From NCBI RefSeq assembly GCF_003966145.1, contig NZ_RXNR01000037.1, positions 1 to 38,070 on the forward strand: a DNA stretch of 38,070 nucleotides. The letters are read 5' to 3'. The notes below the pieces were generated by a model, which made no database searches, had not been told where the DNA came from, and was given only the letters and a program-made list of their open reading frames with translations. The DNA is from Lysinibacillus telephonicus. Lineage in GTDB: Bacteria > Bacillota > Bacilli > Bacillales_A > Planococcaceae. Shown here in pieces: positions 26,803 to 36,135 of the stretch. The stretch's first letter is position 1. Each line of letters starts with the position of its first letter. The translations under genes were made by a program, and so were the position numbers.

Positions 26803-28266
26803 TTATAGCTTGATTGTGATATTAGAAAGTTCTGAATAGAAATCAATGCTATGCATGCCACCTGTACGTCCAATTCCGCTATGCTTCATGCCACCAAATG
26901 GAGTACGTAGATCACGCAAGAACCAAGTATTTACCCAAGTAATTCCTGCCTCAATTTGATGAGCAACACGGTGAGCACGTTTTAAATCGTTCGTCCATAT
27001 CGTTGCACTTAATCCGTAATGAGTGTCATTTGCCTGCATAATCACTTCTTCTTCCATATCAAATGGAGTTATTGTTACGACAGGTCCAAAAATTTCTTCC
27101 CTTACACATCTTGAATTGCGATCTAAGCCTGTAAGAATTGTAGGTTCAAGGAAATACCCCTTAGTTAAACCTTCAGGACGTTTTCCACCTGTAACAATTG
27201 TCGCTCCATCATTTTTCGCAATGTCGATATAGCTATTCACTCGTTCATAATGTTCTTTAGAAACTAATGCACCAACATCAGTACCTTTTTCAAGTGGATC
27301 TCCTACTTTTAATTCTCTTACTCTTTCTGCAAATCTTTGGACAAATTCTTCATAAATTGGTCGTTCTACGTAAATGCGTGAACCGCAGAGACAAACTTCA
27401 CCTTGGTTAATAAAGCTAGATTTGATTGTTGTATCAATGACATCATCTAAGTCTGAATCAGCAAAAATAATGTTTGGATTTTTCCCACCTAATTCATAGG
27501 AAAGTTTCTTCAGAGTGTTCGCGGCAGATTTCATAATCGCCGTTCCTGTGCTCGGTTCACCTATAAATGAAATGGCATCTACATCTGGATGCTCCGAAAT
27601 TGCAGCCCCGGCAGAATTTGGACCAAAACCATGAACTAAATTGACTACTCCATCTGGAACACCTGCGTCCTTACAAATTTCCATTAATACAGTTGCTGTC
27701 ATCGGAGTCCATTCTGCTGGTTTAATAACCACAGTATTCCCCATTGCTAAAGCAGGTGCTAATTTCCACGTTAATAAAAGTAATGGTAGATTCCATGGTT
27801 TGATAATTCCTACAACACCTACAGGACGACGGTAAGCATAATGAATTGCTTGATCATCCTGCTGATAAGCGTCAGTACCGACAGATATCATATAATCTGC
27901 AAAGAAATGGAAGTTGTATGCTGCACGAGGAACATCAATTTTATTAGCTAAAGAAACTGGTTTTCCAGTATCTAATGATTCTAAAAGTGCAAGTGCCTCT
28001 TGTCTTTCTAAAATAAGATCGCCAATTCGTCGAAGGATTTTTGAGCGTTCTACAAGCGTCATTTTTTTCCAAGAACCATTTAAAGCCCTCTTTGCAGCAG
28101 CCACTGCGTAATCTACTTCTTCCTTGCCACCCTCAGAAACTGTTCCTAATACTTCTTCTGTAGCTGGATTAATATTTTCAAAGGTTTTTTTGTTTTGAGA
28201 TTCTACAAATTGTCCGTTTATGAAATGTAAACAATCAATTGCTTTTACTTTTGTTTCTAGTTGCAT
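26803..28266 (-). CDS. praB: 2-hydroxymuconate semialdehyde dehydrogenase
   Basis: A 487-residue aldehyde dehydrogenase with KPWNLPLLLLTWKLAPAL, catalytic glutamate in YELGGKNPNI, catalytic cysteine in NQGEVCLCGSRIYVE, and EEIFGPVVTI. The CLCGSR context is typical of 2-hydroxymuconic or 2-aminomuconic semialdehyde dehydrogenases (DmpC, AmnC). It makes 2-hydroxymuconate with NAD. ATG 28266 is used since GGAGGAA lies just upstream; the frame open to 28308 has none. It is the first gene of the pra operon, with the shared regulatory block about 70-100 bases upstream. Confidence 0.9.
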   Translation of the reverse strand: MQLETKVKAIDCLHFINGQFVESQNKKTFENINPATEEVLGTVSEGGKEEVDYAVAAAKRALNGSWKKMTLVERSKILRRIGDLILERQEALALLESLDTGKPVSLANKIDVPRAAYNFHFFADYMISVGTDAYQQDDQAIHYAYRRPVGVVGIIKPWNLPLLLLTWKLAPALAMGNTVVIKPAEWTPMTATVLMEICKDAGVPDGVVNLVHGFGPNSAGAAISEHPDVDAISFIGEPSTGTAIMKSAANTLKKLSYELGGKNPNIIFADSDLDDVIDTTIKSSFINQGEVCLCGSRIYVERPIYEEFVQRFAERVRELKVGDPLEKGTDVGALVSKEHYERVNSYIDIAKNDGATIVTGGKRPEGLTKGYFLEPTILTGLDRNSRCVREEIFGPVVTITPFDMEEEVIMQANDTHYGLSATIWTNDLKRAHRVAHQIEAGITWVNTWFLRDLRTPFGGMKHSGIGRTGGMHSIDFYSELSNITIKL

Positions 28267-28333
28267 ACTACAATTCCTCCCAATTAAAAAATAGTTTAAA
28301 ATTTTCATAATTTTATGTTAATTGTTGTTAATT

Positions 28334-28370
28334 GCATCTTCAACGTCCTTGTTGCTCTATTTGCAACAAC
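28334..28370. promoter_or_regulatory. Regulatory block upstream of the pra operon
   Basis: GCATCTTCAAC, six variable bases, then TTGTTGC-7-GCAACAA, a perfect 7-base dyad. The arrangement and most bases match 21725-21760 upstream of pobA. On the minus strand TTGAAG (28343-28338) can serve as a -35, with TAACAT 17 bases on as a weak -10. The dyad lies directly upstream, suggesting activation by the divergently encoded IclR protein. Confidence 0.65.
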
Positions 28371-28549
28371 TACAAATTTTTTGAAACTTTTTGATTTACT
28401 TACAAATCAAGTAATAACAAGCAATTCCATTGAATGAGAAAAATGAAAAGTTAGAATTTTATAAAAAGTGACTTTCCAAGAATTTTTTTATTTGCTATAT
28501 TTTCCTCAATATAACAATTGATTGACTATCAAATGAAGGAGGGAATTTT

Positions 28550-29329
28550 ATGAGCTTTGAGAAGGAAGATTTGAATCAACTATCCACTGTTAAAAATGCT
28601 CTTCGAATCTTAAAAAGTTTTACAATGGACGAACCTGAAAAGAAGATAGGAGATCTCGCTGAAGCGCTTGGTTTAAATAAGAGTACAGTAAGTAGAACAA
28701 TGTCAACTTTAGCAAGCGAAGGTTTTGTCTATAAAGATCCAGAAACAAAAAAATATCGTTTAGGCTACTCCATTCTTTCTCTAAGTGGAATCGTAAATAG
28801 CAATATGGACGTTTACCGAGAATCAATGCCCATCATTAATAAATTGGTAGAAACCGCTGGAGAGACTTCTCACATTTCTATCATTGATAATTTAGAAGTG
28901 GTATATCTGCAAAAGGTTGAATGCAATCATCCCGTTAGAGTTTTAACCCATGTTGGCAGGCGCAACCCGCTTTACTGCACTAGTTCAGGGAAAGTGTTTC
29001 TAGCATTTAGCAAAGATCAAGAGCTTTTAGATAAAGTAATCAAAAAAGGTTTAAAGCAATACACAAAAAAAACGATAACAGATCCTAAAAAATTGATAGA
29101 GCATATAAAGGAAATCAGACACAATGGTTTCGCTTATAGCTATGAAGAGTATAACGAAGGGGTACACTCCATTGCAGCTCCCGTTTATGATTATCGCGGA
29201 AGAGTTATTGCTGCTCTATCAATGGTTGGCCCGAAACAGCGAATTCAGTATCAGCGATTAAACAACTTGGCTAAAAGAGTGATTCATGCAGCTGATGAAA
29301 TTTCGAGTCGAATGGGGTATTGGAAATAG
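28550..29329 (+). CDS. IclR family regulator of the aromatic cluster
   Basis: A 259-residue IclR-type regulator. N-terminal winged helix: KKIGDLAEALGLNKSTVSRT with STLASEGFVYKDPETKKYRLG; C-terminal ligand domain: SHISIIDNLEVVYLQKVE, YCTSSGKVFLAF, GFAYSYEEYNEGVHSIAAPV, IAALSMVGP. It is transcribed away from the pra operon from a 283-base shared intergenic region and followed after 35 bases by the decarboxylase gene. IclR members (PobR, PcaR, PcaU) are classic activators of hydroxybenzoate genes, so it probably binds the TTGTTGC/GCAACAA dyads; the effector is inferred. GGAGGG precedes the ATG. Confidence 0.93.
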   Translation: MSFEKEDLNQLSTVKNALRILKSFTMDEPEKKIGDLAEALGLNKSTVSRTMSTLASEGFVYKDPETKKYRLGYSILSLSGIVNSNMDVYRESMPIINKLVETAGETSHISIIDNLEVVYLQKVECNHPVRVLTHVGRRNPLYCTSSGKVFLAFSKDQELLDKVIKKGLKQYTKKTITDPKKLIEHIKEIRHNGFAYSYEEYNEGVHSIAAPVYDYRGRVIAALSMVGPKQRIQYQRLNNLAKRVIHAADEISSRMGYWK

Positions 29330-29364
29330 AACAAATATAGAAGCTTAAAAAGGGGGAAATCGAT

Positions 29365-30303
29365 TTGTACGATCTTCATACACACTTTATACCTGAAAAT
29401 GTTCTATCTTGGCTCAAGGATAATAAAGAGGCTGTTCATGCTCAATGGGTTCATAAAGAGGAAAACAAGGATCCCCTCCTAGTAGTCAATGAAAAATGGG
29501 GATTTGAATTAAAAAAATCTTTTATCGACAGTAAACTTTACATGGCCCAACAAGCAGAAGCTAATGTCTCACATTCAGTGGTTTCACCGATTCCACAGCT
29601 GTTTATGTATGATTTTCCTATAGAAATTACAAGTGAAATTTCAGAGGTTTATAATCAATCACTTGCTGAATGGGCAGCTTCTTCACCTACAACCCTTTCA
29701 GCACTCGGAACGGTTCCATTGAATGATCCAGACAAAGCTGCTCAAATGCTGCAACAAGTTATGAATCTTGGTCTGAAAGGCGTCATCATTGGTCCAGGTT
29801 TAGCAGATCATATGCTATCAGATGAATTTTTCACACCTTTTTTTGAAGAGGCAAATCGACTGAAGGCAGTCCTTTTTATTCATCCATTACTATGTGAAGA
29901 TCCAAGATTAAAAAGAAGAATGTTGCCGAACTTAATCGGGGTACCTTGGGAGACGACCATTTGTGCAGCAGATATCCTGTTAAGTGGATTAATCGATAAA
30001 TATCCAGATGTGAAAATATTATTTGCCCATGGTGGAGGCTTCCTTCCATATCAAATCGGTAGAATAGACAAAGGCTTTGATCAATGGAACCTTGTATCAT
30101 CCAATTTGAAAGCGCATCCATCTGAATATTTAAAACGTTTCTGGTATGATAATGTTCTTTGGAATGAGGATAGTATTGATTTCCTTATCAAATGTGTTGG
30201 AGAAGATCGAGTCGTTCCAGGGTCTGATTTTCCATTTGACTTAAGTGTTTGGCCACCGAAGCTAAGCAGTTATGAAGGTGTGGAGTCTTTGTTGTTTAAG
30301 TAA
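29365..30303 (+). CDS. praH: ACMSD-like amidohydrolase, probable 5-carboxy-2-hydroxymuconate-6-semialdehyde decarboxylase
   Basis: A 312-residue amidohydrolase-fold decarboxylase like 2-amino-3-carboxymuconate semialdehyde decarboxylase. Metal-site residues are visible: His5 and His7 in DLHTHF, His173 in LFIHP, His222 in FAHGGG and Asp288 in PGSDFPFD. In the protocatechuate 2,3-pathway the ring-cleavage product loses a carboxyl group before the dehydrogenase acts, and this protein fits that step. ACMSD activity on an amino analogue or a carboxyvanillate-type decarboxylase are alternatives. The start is TTG 29365 with AGGGGG eight bases upstream. It is co-directional with the IclR gene. Confidence 0.82.
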   Translation: MYDLHTHFIPENVLSWLKDNKEAVHAQWVHKEENKDPLLVVNEKWGFELKKSFIDSKLYMAQQAEANVSHSVVSPIPQLFMYDFPIEITSEISEVYNQSLAEWAASSPTTLSALGTVPLNDPDKAAQMLQQVMNLGLKGVIIGPGLADHMLSDEFFTPFFEEANRLKAVLFIHPLLCEDPRLKRRMLPNLIGVPWETTICAADILLSGLIDKYPDVKILFAHGGGFLPYQIGRIDKGFDQWNLVSSNLKAHPSEYLKRFWYDNVLWNEDSIDFLIKCVGEDRVVPGSDFPFDLSVWPPKLSSYEGVESLLFK

Positions 30304-30319
30304 AGCATTATTCAATCTC

Positions 30320-30489
30320 CGCTACAGACGGACGCTTTCCGCGGGCGTGGCTTGAGCCTCCTCGGGCCAACACGATGTTGGTCACGAAGCCGTTGCCACA
30401 TGGAAGTGGCGCTCTTAGGCTTTGTTCCTTTAAGGCTCCTGCGGGGTCTCAAGGCACACGCTATTCCCGCAGGAAGTTACTCTGTAGCG
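30320..30489. repeat. GC-rich 170-bp palindromic element downstream of praH
   Basis: The element is bounded by CGCTACAGA (30320-30328) and its exact complement TCTGTAGCG (30481-30489). Inside are a CTTTCCGCGGGCGTG-type arm answered by CACACGCTATTCCCGCAGGAAG-like sequence (cited in part), and small hairpins GCCAACA-TGTTGG and GCCAC-6-GTGGC. It begins 17 bases after the praH stop and may act as its terminator. Such GC-rich islands are frequent interspersed repeats in Bacillales. Confidence 0.6.
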
Positions 30490-30856
30490 AAAGGCAAAGT
30501 TACTAAAACATCAACTTCTCCTCTTTGACCACAGTATGAGAATTTTTTGTTAGAAAATACATGATATTCTTGATGCCTCTCAGAAAAAATTCGCACACAC
30601 TCTTATCCAACTTAAATTGTTTTAGAATCTTCGCTATATCTTTGTTATTCATCTCTAAAATTAACTCCCTGGTTAGTAAGATTCGTGTTTTGGACAAAAA
30701 AGAGCATCCAAAGCTACAGTTAGCTTCTGACACTTCTTTATTATAACAATCTTTAAGATGAAGAAGGCCTATCTATTATGGATTGCCTTTGTTCTTCTTG
30801 GATCGTTATGTACCTCTACGTGTTTTGTATACTTTAAATTAAATTGCTAATAATAT
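30490..30856. other. Intergenic region with no supported gene
   Basis: Between the GC-rich element and the germination operon. Frames of 60-76 codons are open on both strands (30503-30746) over the same bases, but neither has a ribosome binding site or a product I recognise. It may be the remains of a gene. Confidence 0.5.
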
Positions 30857-30886
30857 GTATGAATAAGGAATTTTTAAGTACGACTA
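30857..30886 (+). promoter_or_regulatory. Candidate sigma-G (forespore) promoter of the ger operon
   Basis: GTATG, 18 bases, then ACGACTA. This fits the sigma-G -35 pattern GHATR and partly the -10 CATWMTA (four of seven) with the correct spacing, 31 bases before the operon's start codon. Germinant receptor operons are known to be sigma-G dependent; the match is only moderate. Confidence 0.35.
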
Positions 30887-30916
30887 GAAATGTTTTTTCT
30901 CAATAAGAGGGGTGCG

Positions 30917-32398
30917 ATGTACATGTTTTGGAAAAAAAAACAAATTGAAAATAAGCTTGTTGCTCAATCAATAACTGAATCAGAATTATCGGTAGAAGCT
31001 CTGAAAAAAAGCCTCGTTCAAATGGATGATGCAGAATTTGTGGAAATTGACATTTCCGATATTCGAAAAATTCATCTTGTTTACATACGAACTCTCATTG
31101 ACCAAGAAAAATTGAATGAAAGCATTATAAAACCTTTAACTAATTGTTCCAAACCGTCTATTCAAGATTGCATTGTGAATTCCTCAATTATTCCCATTCC
31201 TATTTTTATAGAGGCAAAAAAACAGTTGTTTTCAGGGTCCATTTTGTTATTTGATTCTTCGCAAAACCTTTGGTTAGCTGTGCCATTACAAAATCCTATT
31301 GGACGTGCCATTGAAACATCTGAAACAGAAACCATAATGTTCGGAGCAAAAGACAGCTTTAGTGAACAAGTAGAACAAAATATTACGCTTATTCGAAGAC
31401 GACTCCCCATACATGAACTGAAAGCAGAGAAGTTTACTGTCGGTTCTATGAGTGAGACAAGTGTTGTTTTAATGTACATAGAGGGATTGACTAATCCAGA
31501 TTTTGTTTCAACAGTCAAAGAGAAGATTTCTGAAATTAATTTTGATCTCTTCTTTGACTCCTCTCAAGTTGCGGCATTCATGGAGGAAAATCAAAACAGT
31601 ATTTTTCCTCAGTTTCAGCAAACTGACCGGCCTGATGTAGTTGCTTATTCTCTGGGATTAGGAAAGATCACCCTTCTGGTAGACAATACACCATTTGCTC
31701 TTGTTGCACCCATTACTTTTTTCCATTTGTTCCAATCACCCGAGGACTATATTAATCGATGGGTAGTTGCCAGTTTTTTGCGCATCATCCGATATGTCTG
31801 TTTTCTTCTGTCAGTCTCATTGATTCCTATCTATGTGGCATTGACAACTCATCACTATCAAATGATTCCTATGCAAACACTTCTGGTCTTGGTCGAATCA
31901 AGGAGCAAGCTTCCTTTTACTCCTTTTTGGGAAGCATTTATCATGTTAATTTTTATTGAAATCATAAAAGAAGCAAGTTTAAGAATGCCTACAAAAACAG
32001 GTCAAACACTTGGGGTTATTGGTGGTATTGTGATTGGTCAAGCGGCTGTTGAGGCTGGATTCGCTAGCAAAGTATTAATTGTCATGGTTGGGATCTCGAC
32101 GATAGCTTCCTTTCTTATTCCCAACTACCTTATGACAAAAGCAAATTCATTAATTCAATTGATGCTTCTAGTTTTTTCTTCTTTACTTGGGATAATTGGG
32201 ATTGCACTAGGAAGCATTGCTATTTTAGCCCATCTTAATAGCTTGTCTTCAATCAAGCAACCCTATTTTTCACCAGTTTCCCCTTTCTTTAGAAAGGATT
32301 GGATAGACTTATTCATTCGAGGGCCATTAACCAAGATGTTGGAGCGTCCAGAGCATCTTAAACCTCTAAAACTGAAGAGATATAAAACTAGGAGATGA
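30917..32398 (+). CDS. Spore germination receptor A subunit (GerA/GerKA family)
   Basis: About 493 residues, the usual GerAA size. A soluble N-terminal region (residues 1-280, with SGSILLFDSSQNLW and SFSEQVEQNITLIRRRL) is followed by five or so membrane segments. Family motifs include EAFIMLIFIEIIKEASLRMP, GVIGGIVIGQAAVEAG and a C-terminal basic tail. It sits in the inner spore membrane and, with B and C subunits, senses a germinant, usually an amino acid or sugar. GAGGGG precedes both ATG 30917 and ATG 30923; either may be used. Confidence 0.93.
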   Translation: MYMFWKKKQIENKLVAQSITESELSVEALKKSLVQMDDAEFVEIDISDIRKIHLVYIRTLIDQEKLNESIIKPLTNCSKPSIQDCIVNSSIIPIPIFIEAKKQLFSGSILLFDSSQNLWLAVPLQNPIGRAIETSETETIMFGAKDSFSEQVEQNITLIRRRLPIHELKAEKFTVGSMSETSVVLMYIEGLTNPDFVSTVKEKISEINFDLFFDSSQVAAFMEENQNSIFPQFQQTDRPDVVAYSLGLGKITLLVDNTPFALVAPITFFHLFQSPEDYINRWVVASFLRIIRYVCFLLSVSLIPIYVALTTHHYQMIPMQTLLVLVESRSKLPFTPFWEAFIMLIFIEIIKEASLRMPTKTGQTLGVIGGIVIGQAAVEAGFASKVLIVMVGISTIASFLIPNYLMTKANSLIQLMLLVFSSLLGIIGIALGSIAILAHLNSLSSIKQPYFSPVSPFFRKDWIDLFIRGPLTKMLERPEHLKPLKLKRYKTRR

Positions 32399-32402
32399 CT
32401 TG

Positions 32403-33533
32403 ATGGGAACTTACCAATTATTTAAAAAGAATGAAACCTATAATGGGCTCTATGCCATGTTGTTGGTAAATCGCCTCCAAATGCTTTACTTTTTTCTGAT
32501 TATGCCAAATATCTTGATCCATTCATATATGATTTGGGTGCTTATAGCTGTCGGGATATTATCCCAACTAAACCTTCTTCTTTTATCGAAGTGGCTTTTA
32601 ACCCGTTTATCTAGCAATGGATATAATGGATTTGTCCAAATGTTTGGAAAAAAATTGGTACGATTTCTCTCTTTCATCGGGTTGTTCTTTATTCTGCTTA
32701 AACTTTCCGTCATAACCTTAGGATTCAGCCAAATTGTTCAAACATTTATGCTTCCATCAACAGATACAAATTTTCTTGTCTTTTTTATTTTGTTGTTCTG
32801 TTTTTATGTCGCAGGTAAGGGCGTTGAACATACCATTCGTTTTGTGTTGATTTCTTTTTTCTGTACATTTTCGATGATCACATTTTTCGTTTTTTTCTTC
32901 TTTCCCCCAATAGCTCAACTCAGTGATTTGTATCCGCTTATTCCAATGGAGTGGAAAGTAGAAAATTGGAAAGCCTTTTTTTTAATTTTGTCTTCCTATT
33001 CTGGTCCAGAATTTCTGGTATTTTTGGGACCATGGCTTAAAACAAACAATAAAACCTTTCGCTATTTGTCTTACGGCAACGCTCTCACCGTTGTAGAGTA
33101 TGTATTCCTATTTATAGCATCCCTATTTTTTTTCGGTTCCAATTATTTAAGTAAAACTCAATATCCAATTATTAATATGTCCCGTTATTTTCAAAACCCA
33201 GTGTTTGAACGAATTGATATGATCATGCTTTCCTTTGAATTATTTAACCTAGTTTTTGCAGTTTCTCTATTTTTACTATTGTTTTATGGAGCATCTAAAA
33301 TAGCTTTTGGTAAAATGAGCAAGCCAACCAGTGGAAAAGGTTTATTATCCAATGTTTTCCTTATTTTTATCGGAATGGTTCTTATGAATGAATTATTTTG
33401 GAAGTCTGAGGAGAAGCAGAACTTTTTACTTAATCTCCAAATTATAGCTGGAAGCATAAGCTATTTTCTTGTTCCTCTTGTTATTGTTTTAGTAATGAAA
33501 AAAGAGGGGGTTAAAAAACATGCGTCTACATAA
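32403..33533 (+). CDS. Spore germination receptor B subunit (GerAB/GerKB permease-like)
   Basis: A 376-residue protein with ten predicted membrane helices, of the GerAB (amino acid-polyamine-organocation superfamily) type; LILSSYSGPEFLVFLGPW around residues 195-215 is characteristic. It carries the ligand-binding pocket in known receptors. ATG 32403 follows AGGAG eight bases upstream, four bases after the A-subunit stop; the frame opens at TTG 32400. It overlaps the C subunit by 14 bases. Confidence 0.9.
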   Translation: MGTYQLFKKNETYNGLYAMLLVNRLQMLYFFLIMPNILIHSYMIWVLIAVGILSQLNLLLLSKWLLTRLSSNGYNGFVQMFGKKLVRFLSFIGLFFILLKLSVITLGFSQIVQTFMLPSTDTNFLVFFILLFCFYVAGKGVEHTIRFVLISFFCTFSMITFFVFFFFPPIAQLSDLYPLIPMEWKVENWKAFFLILSSYSGPEFLVFLGPWLKTNNKTFRYLSYGNALTVVEYVFLFIASLFFFGSNYLSKTQYPIINMSRYFQNPVFERIDMIMLSFELFNLVFAVSLFLLLFYGASKIAFGKMSKPTSGKGLLSNVFLIFIGMVLMNELFWKSEEKQNFLLNLQIIAGSISYFLVPLVIVLVMKKEGVKKHAST

Positions 33534-34623
33534 AAAGATATGTAAAAGATTGATACTCCTTTTTATGACTTTTTGGTTATCTGGCTGTGCCCCTTTTACT
33601 GAAAACAACCTTATTGAAGAAATTTCTCCCGTTACCTTTTTGGCAATTAGTAAGGGGGATAAAGGGAAATTAACAGTCAGTACAATTATGCCTCCTCTAA
33701 GTAAAGAAAAGAAGTTTGTTATGTCGCAAGAAGTCAGCTTATTAAAGGAGGGAGTACAGAAGTACAATTTAAACTTCTACCAGGAAATTAAATCCGGACA
33801 AATGCGGATGCTGGTAATTAGTGATGAACTTGGAAGAGACGGGATTATGTCCATTATAAATGTATTATTGACTGATCCGGATATTTCTCCGAGAATCTAT
33901 TTAGTAATCGTAAAAGGAAATTTTGATGAATACTTGGAAAGTCAATTGGACAAAGATGAAAACTTTGATTACTCGTTTTACCGTATGCTGAAGCATTATG
34001 AGGAAAAAAACCAAGGAGAATTAACTGTCGTTAATCTTCATCAATTTAAAAATTTGCTCTATACTCCTTATTCAGATCCTTTTTTGCCTGTATTCAAACT
34101 AGAAGAGGATGGGCTCAACTATGAAGGTACAGCCTTGTTTAAAGATGACAAGCTAGTTGAAACTATTTCATCTTTAGATGATCGTATCTTCCAGCTGATA
34201 AACAACGATCACTACTTAGTTGTTTTACCGATTCAAAAATTTGAAATTGTACTGGGTCATGTTAGATCTAAAGTAATAGTAGATATCGATAGCAGTTATT
34301 CTACAATGACCTATACCGTGAATATAGACACTAGGATTGAGGAATACCGGGGAGAGAAGCAATTATTTGACCCAAAGCAGTTAGAAAATATGAAAAAAGA
34401 TATCGAAACCCATCTTGAAAAACAAACACATGAACTAGTTAAAAAGATGCAAGAATTGAAAGTGGATCCATTACAGCTTGGCATACAAACAAAAAGACCA
34501 TTCTCAAAACCAATGGAAGAAAAAAAATGGATTGAAATGTTTGAGAAGATGAACATTAAAATAAAATACAATATTAATATCGATCCTTTGACGGATGCAA
34601 ATTCAAAAAGGCCAAACCTTTAA
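33520..34623 (+). CDS. Spore germination receptor C subunit lipoprotein (Ger(x)C family)
   Basis: A 367-residue Ger(x)C lipoprotein with the lipobox FWLSGCAP near residue 23, so it would be diacylglyceryl-modified and anchored on the outer face of the spore inner membrane. Domains follow the GerBC pattern: an N-terminal TVSTIMPP region, a central GLNYEGTALFKDDKLV (the GTALF motif) and a C-terminal helix-rich domain. It completes the A-B-C set. The start overlaps the B gene, with GAGGGGG upstream. No strong terminator was seen after it. Confidence 0.92.
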   Translation: MRLHKKICKRLILLFMTFWLSGCAPFTENNLIEEISPVTFLAISKGDKGKLTVSTIMPPLSKEKKFVMSQEVSLLKEGVQKYNLNFYQEIKSGQMRMLVISDELGRDGIMSIINVLLTDPDISPRIYLVIVKGNFDEYLESQLDKDENFDYSFYRMLKHYEEKNQGELTVVNLHQFKNLLYTPYSDPFLPVFKLEEDGLNYEGTALFKDDKLVETISSLDDRIFQLINNDHYLVVLPIQKFEIVLGHVRSKVIVDIDSSYSTMTYTVNIDTRIEEYRGEKQLFDPKQLENMKKDIETHLEKQTHELVKKMQELKVDPLQLGIQTKRPFSKPMEEKKWIEMFEKMNIKIKYNINIDPLTDANSKRPNL

Positions 34624-34820
34624 TTTTTCCTATCGAATAACCCATAACGTAAACAAATGCCTTAGAATCTATAGCATTGTGTAAATTCTGTCATAATTAT
34701 ACAATAACACAAGCGAGCGTTGTGGTCGAAAACTATGGAAATGACCATGATTTCATCACAAAAGCCTGGCTTTCCTCCAAAAATAAAGTGTACCCTTTGT
34801 AAAGGACATTTTAAAAAAAG

Positions 34821-35740
34821 CTAGGCAACTTGAAGAAGATGATGTCTGTATTGTGCAGGCGTCATCTTTTTTAAGTTCCATTGACCACGATAATGGTTAT
34901 AGTAGGTCATATAACTCTTTATTTCTAGTTTTACATGTTCTAATGTTTCACACGATTTTAAGTCGGTTTCATCTTTAAAATGCCCAAAAAACGATTCCTG
35001 TGGGGCATTATCCCAACAGTTTCCACGCCTTGACATAGACTGACTTAATCCCATTTTCTTCACAAGCTTTTGGAATTGGGGGCTAGTATAATGGACTGCT
35101 TGATCTGAATGGATGTATGCACCCTTAGCTAATTTTCTACCATTCCTCTTTAATTTCTTGACCGTATTTAGAGCGATAGCTAATGTTATTTTGTCAGACA
35201 CTTCATATGCTAGAATTTCATTGGTTTCGGCGTCTTTAATGGTAGATAAATAAGCGTTTCCCTTTTCCATAACTTAAATATGTAATGTCTGTTAATAATA
35301 CCTTCCCAACAACACCTTGCTTAAATTCACGATTCAATAGGTTCGGTAATGTTCTGTGTTCTTTTGTTGCTTTTGCCATTCTTCGATAAGGATTCGCTTT
35401 TCGAATTGGACAAACAATATCAAACTTTTTCATAATACGGCGAATTCGTTTTAGGTTATATGTAATTTGAAACTGATTTTCTAAAGTCATTTTAATTTGA
35501 CGTGCGCCTTTCTTCCGGCGGCGGAAATGAAATGCCTTTAAAATAACTTCTTTCATCTCTTCATCTTCTTGATGACGTGTTTGTCTTTTTGTCTCTGCTT
35601 CTTCTGAAAATAACGATAATATCCTGAACGAGAGACCCCTACTAACTCGCAAAGATAACGTACCATTCGTTTTAATTTATATTTTTTGATGACAGTGTGG
35701 ATCAGTTGAAATTTCTGTTCTGCCCTTAGTTCTTCTTTTC
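34821..35740 (-). pseudogene. IS3-family OrfB transposase, frameshifted
   Basis: Pieces of an OrfB lie in three frames. The first reads KYKLKRMVRYLCELVG and SRSGYYRYF; the frame then shifts to SEEAETKRQTRHQEDEEMKE and on to DITYLSYGKG (35652-35236); an extra A in the GGAAAAGGGAAACGC stretch shifts it again to NAYLSTIKDAETNEILAYEV through IHSDQAVHY, NAPQESFFGHFKDE and the end at 34821. All DDE residues survive, but at least two frameshifts beyond any OrfA-OrfB shift prevent a functional product. HSDQAVHY carries alanine-valine where the intact copy has glycine-serine. Confidence 0.8.
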
Positions 35741-36135
35741 TTCACCAGCATCCTTTCTGCTAAATCGATCTTTTTTAATAATTCATTTTCTGCACGTAAT
35801 AATGCATTTTGTGCCTCTAATCTAGCAAACTTTTCTTCAAAACTTAATTCGCGTTCAAGTGGTCGTCCTGAATAGTATTTACGTGCATCCTCAAGTCCAG
35901 CCACACCGTTTTCTTTATAAGCTTTGCGCCATCTTTTTAATGACGAGCTCGCACGTTCAATGCCAACAATCTCAATATCAAATCCGGATTCCTCAAATAT
36001 TTCTCTTGGACTTTTCCCGTTTTCATACTCTTTAATGGCCACTGATTTAAATTCATCAGTATATGTAATTCCTTTTTCACTAACAGTCTTCACATAAGGA
36101 TTTTTCTTAAGTAATTTTTGTTCATCAATAGTCAC
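35677..36135 (-). CDS. IS3-family OrfA (helix-turn-helix protein)
   Basis: A 152-residue frame resembling the first third of the transposase at 4649-5977: NPYVKTVSEKGITYTDEFKS, cited by ITYTDEFKS, then LKRWRKAYKENGVAGLEDAR and a coiled coil ARLEAQNALLRAENELLKKID. The frame passes into the OrfB region out of frame (the OrfB frame is reached by a +1 shift near 35735, not the usual -1). Since the partner OrfB is broken, it is an orphan remnant of the element. Confidence 0.7.
   Translation of the reverse strand: MTIDEQKLLKKNPYVKTVSEKGITYTDEFKSVAIKEYENGKSPREIFEESGFDIEIVGIERASSSLKRWRKAYKENGVAGLEDARKYYSGRPLERELSFEEKFARLEAQNALLRAENELLKKIDLAERMLVKKRRTKGRTEISTDPHCHQKI

Noticed and set aside
22009..30303. 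2-aminophenol or 3-hydroxyanthranilate degradation
   Set aside because: The ACMSD-like and AmnC-like proteins would fit, but there is no deaminase or 3-hydroxyanthranilate dioxygenase of the cupin type, while a hydroxybenzoate hydroxylase is present, so protocatechuate fits better.
30503..30746. Open frames of 61-76 codons on both strands between the GC-rich element and the ger operon
   Set aside because: They occupy the same bases on opposite strands, lack ribosome binding sites and show no recognisable family, so I cannot support either as a gene.
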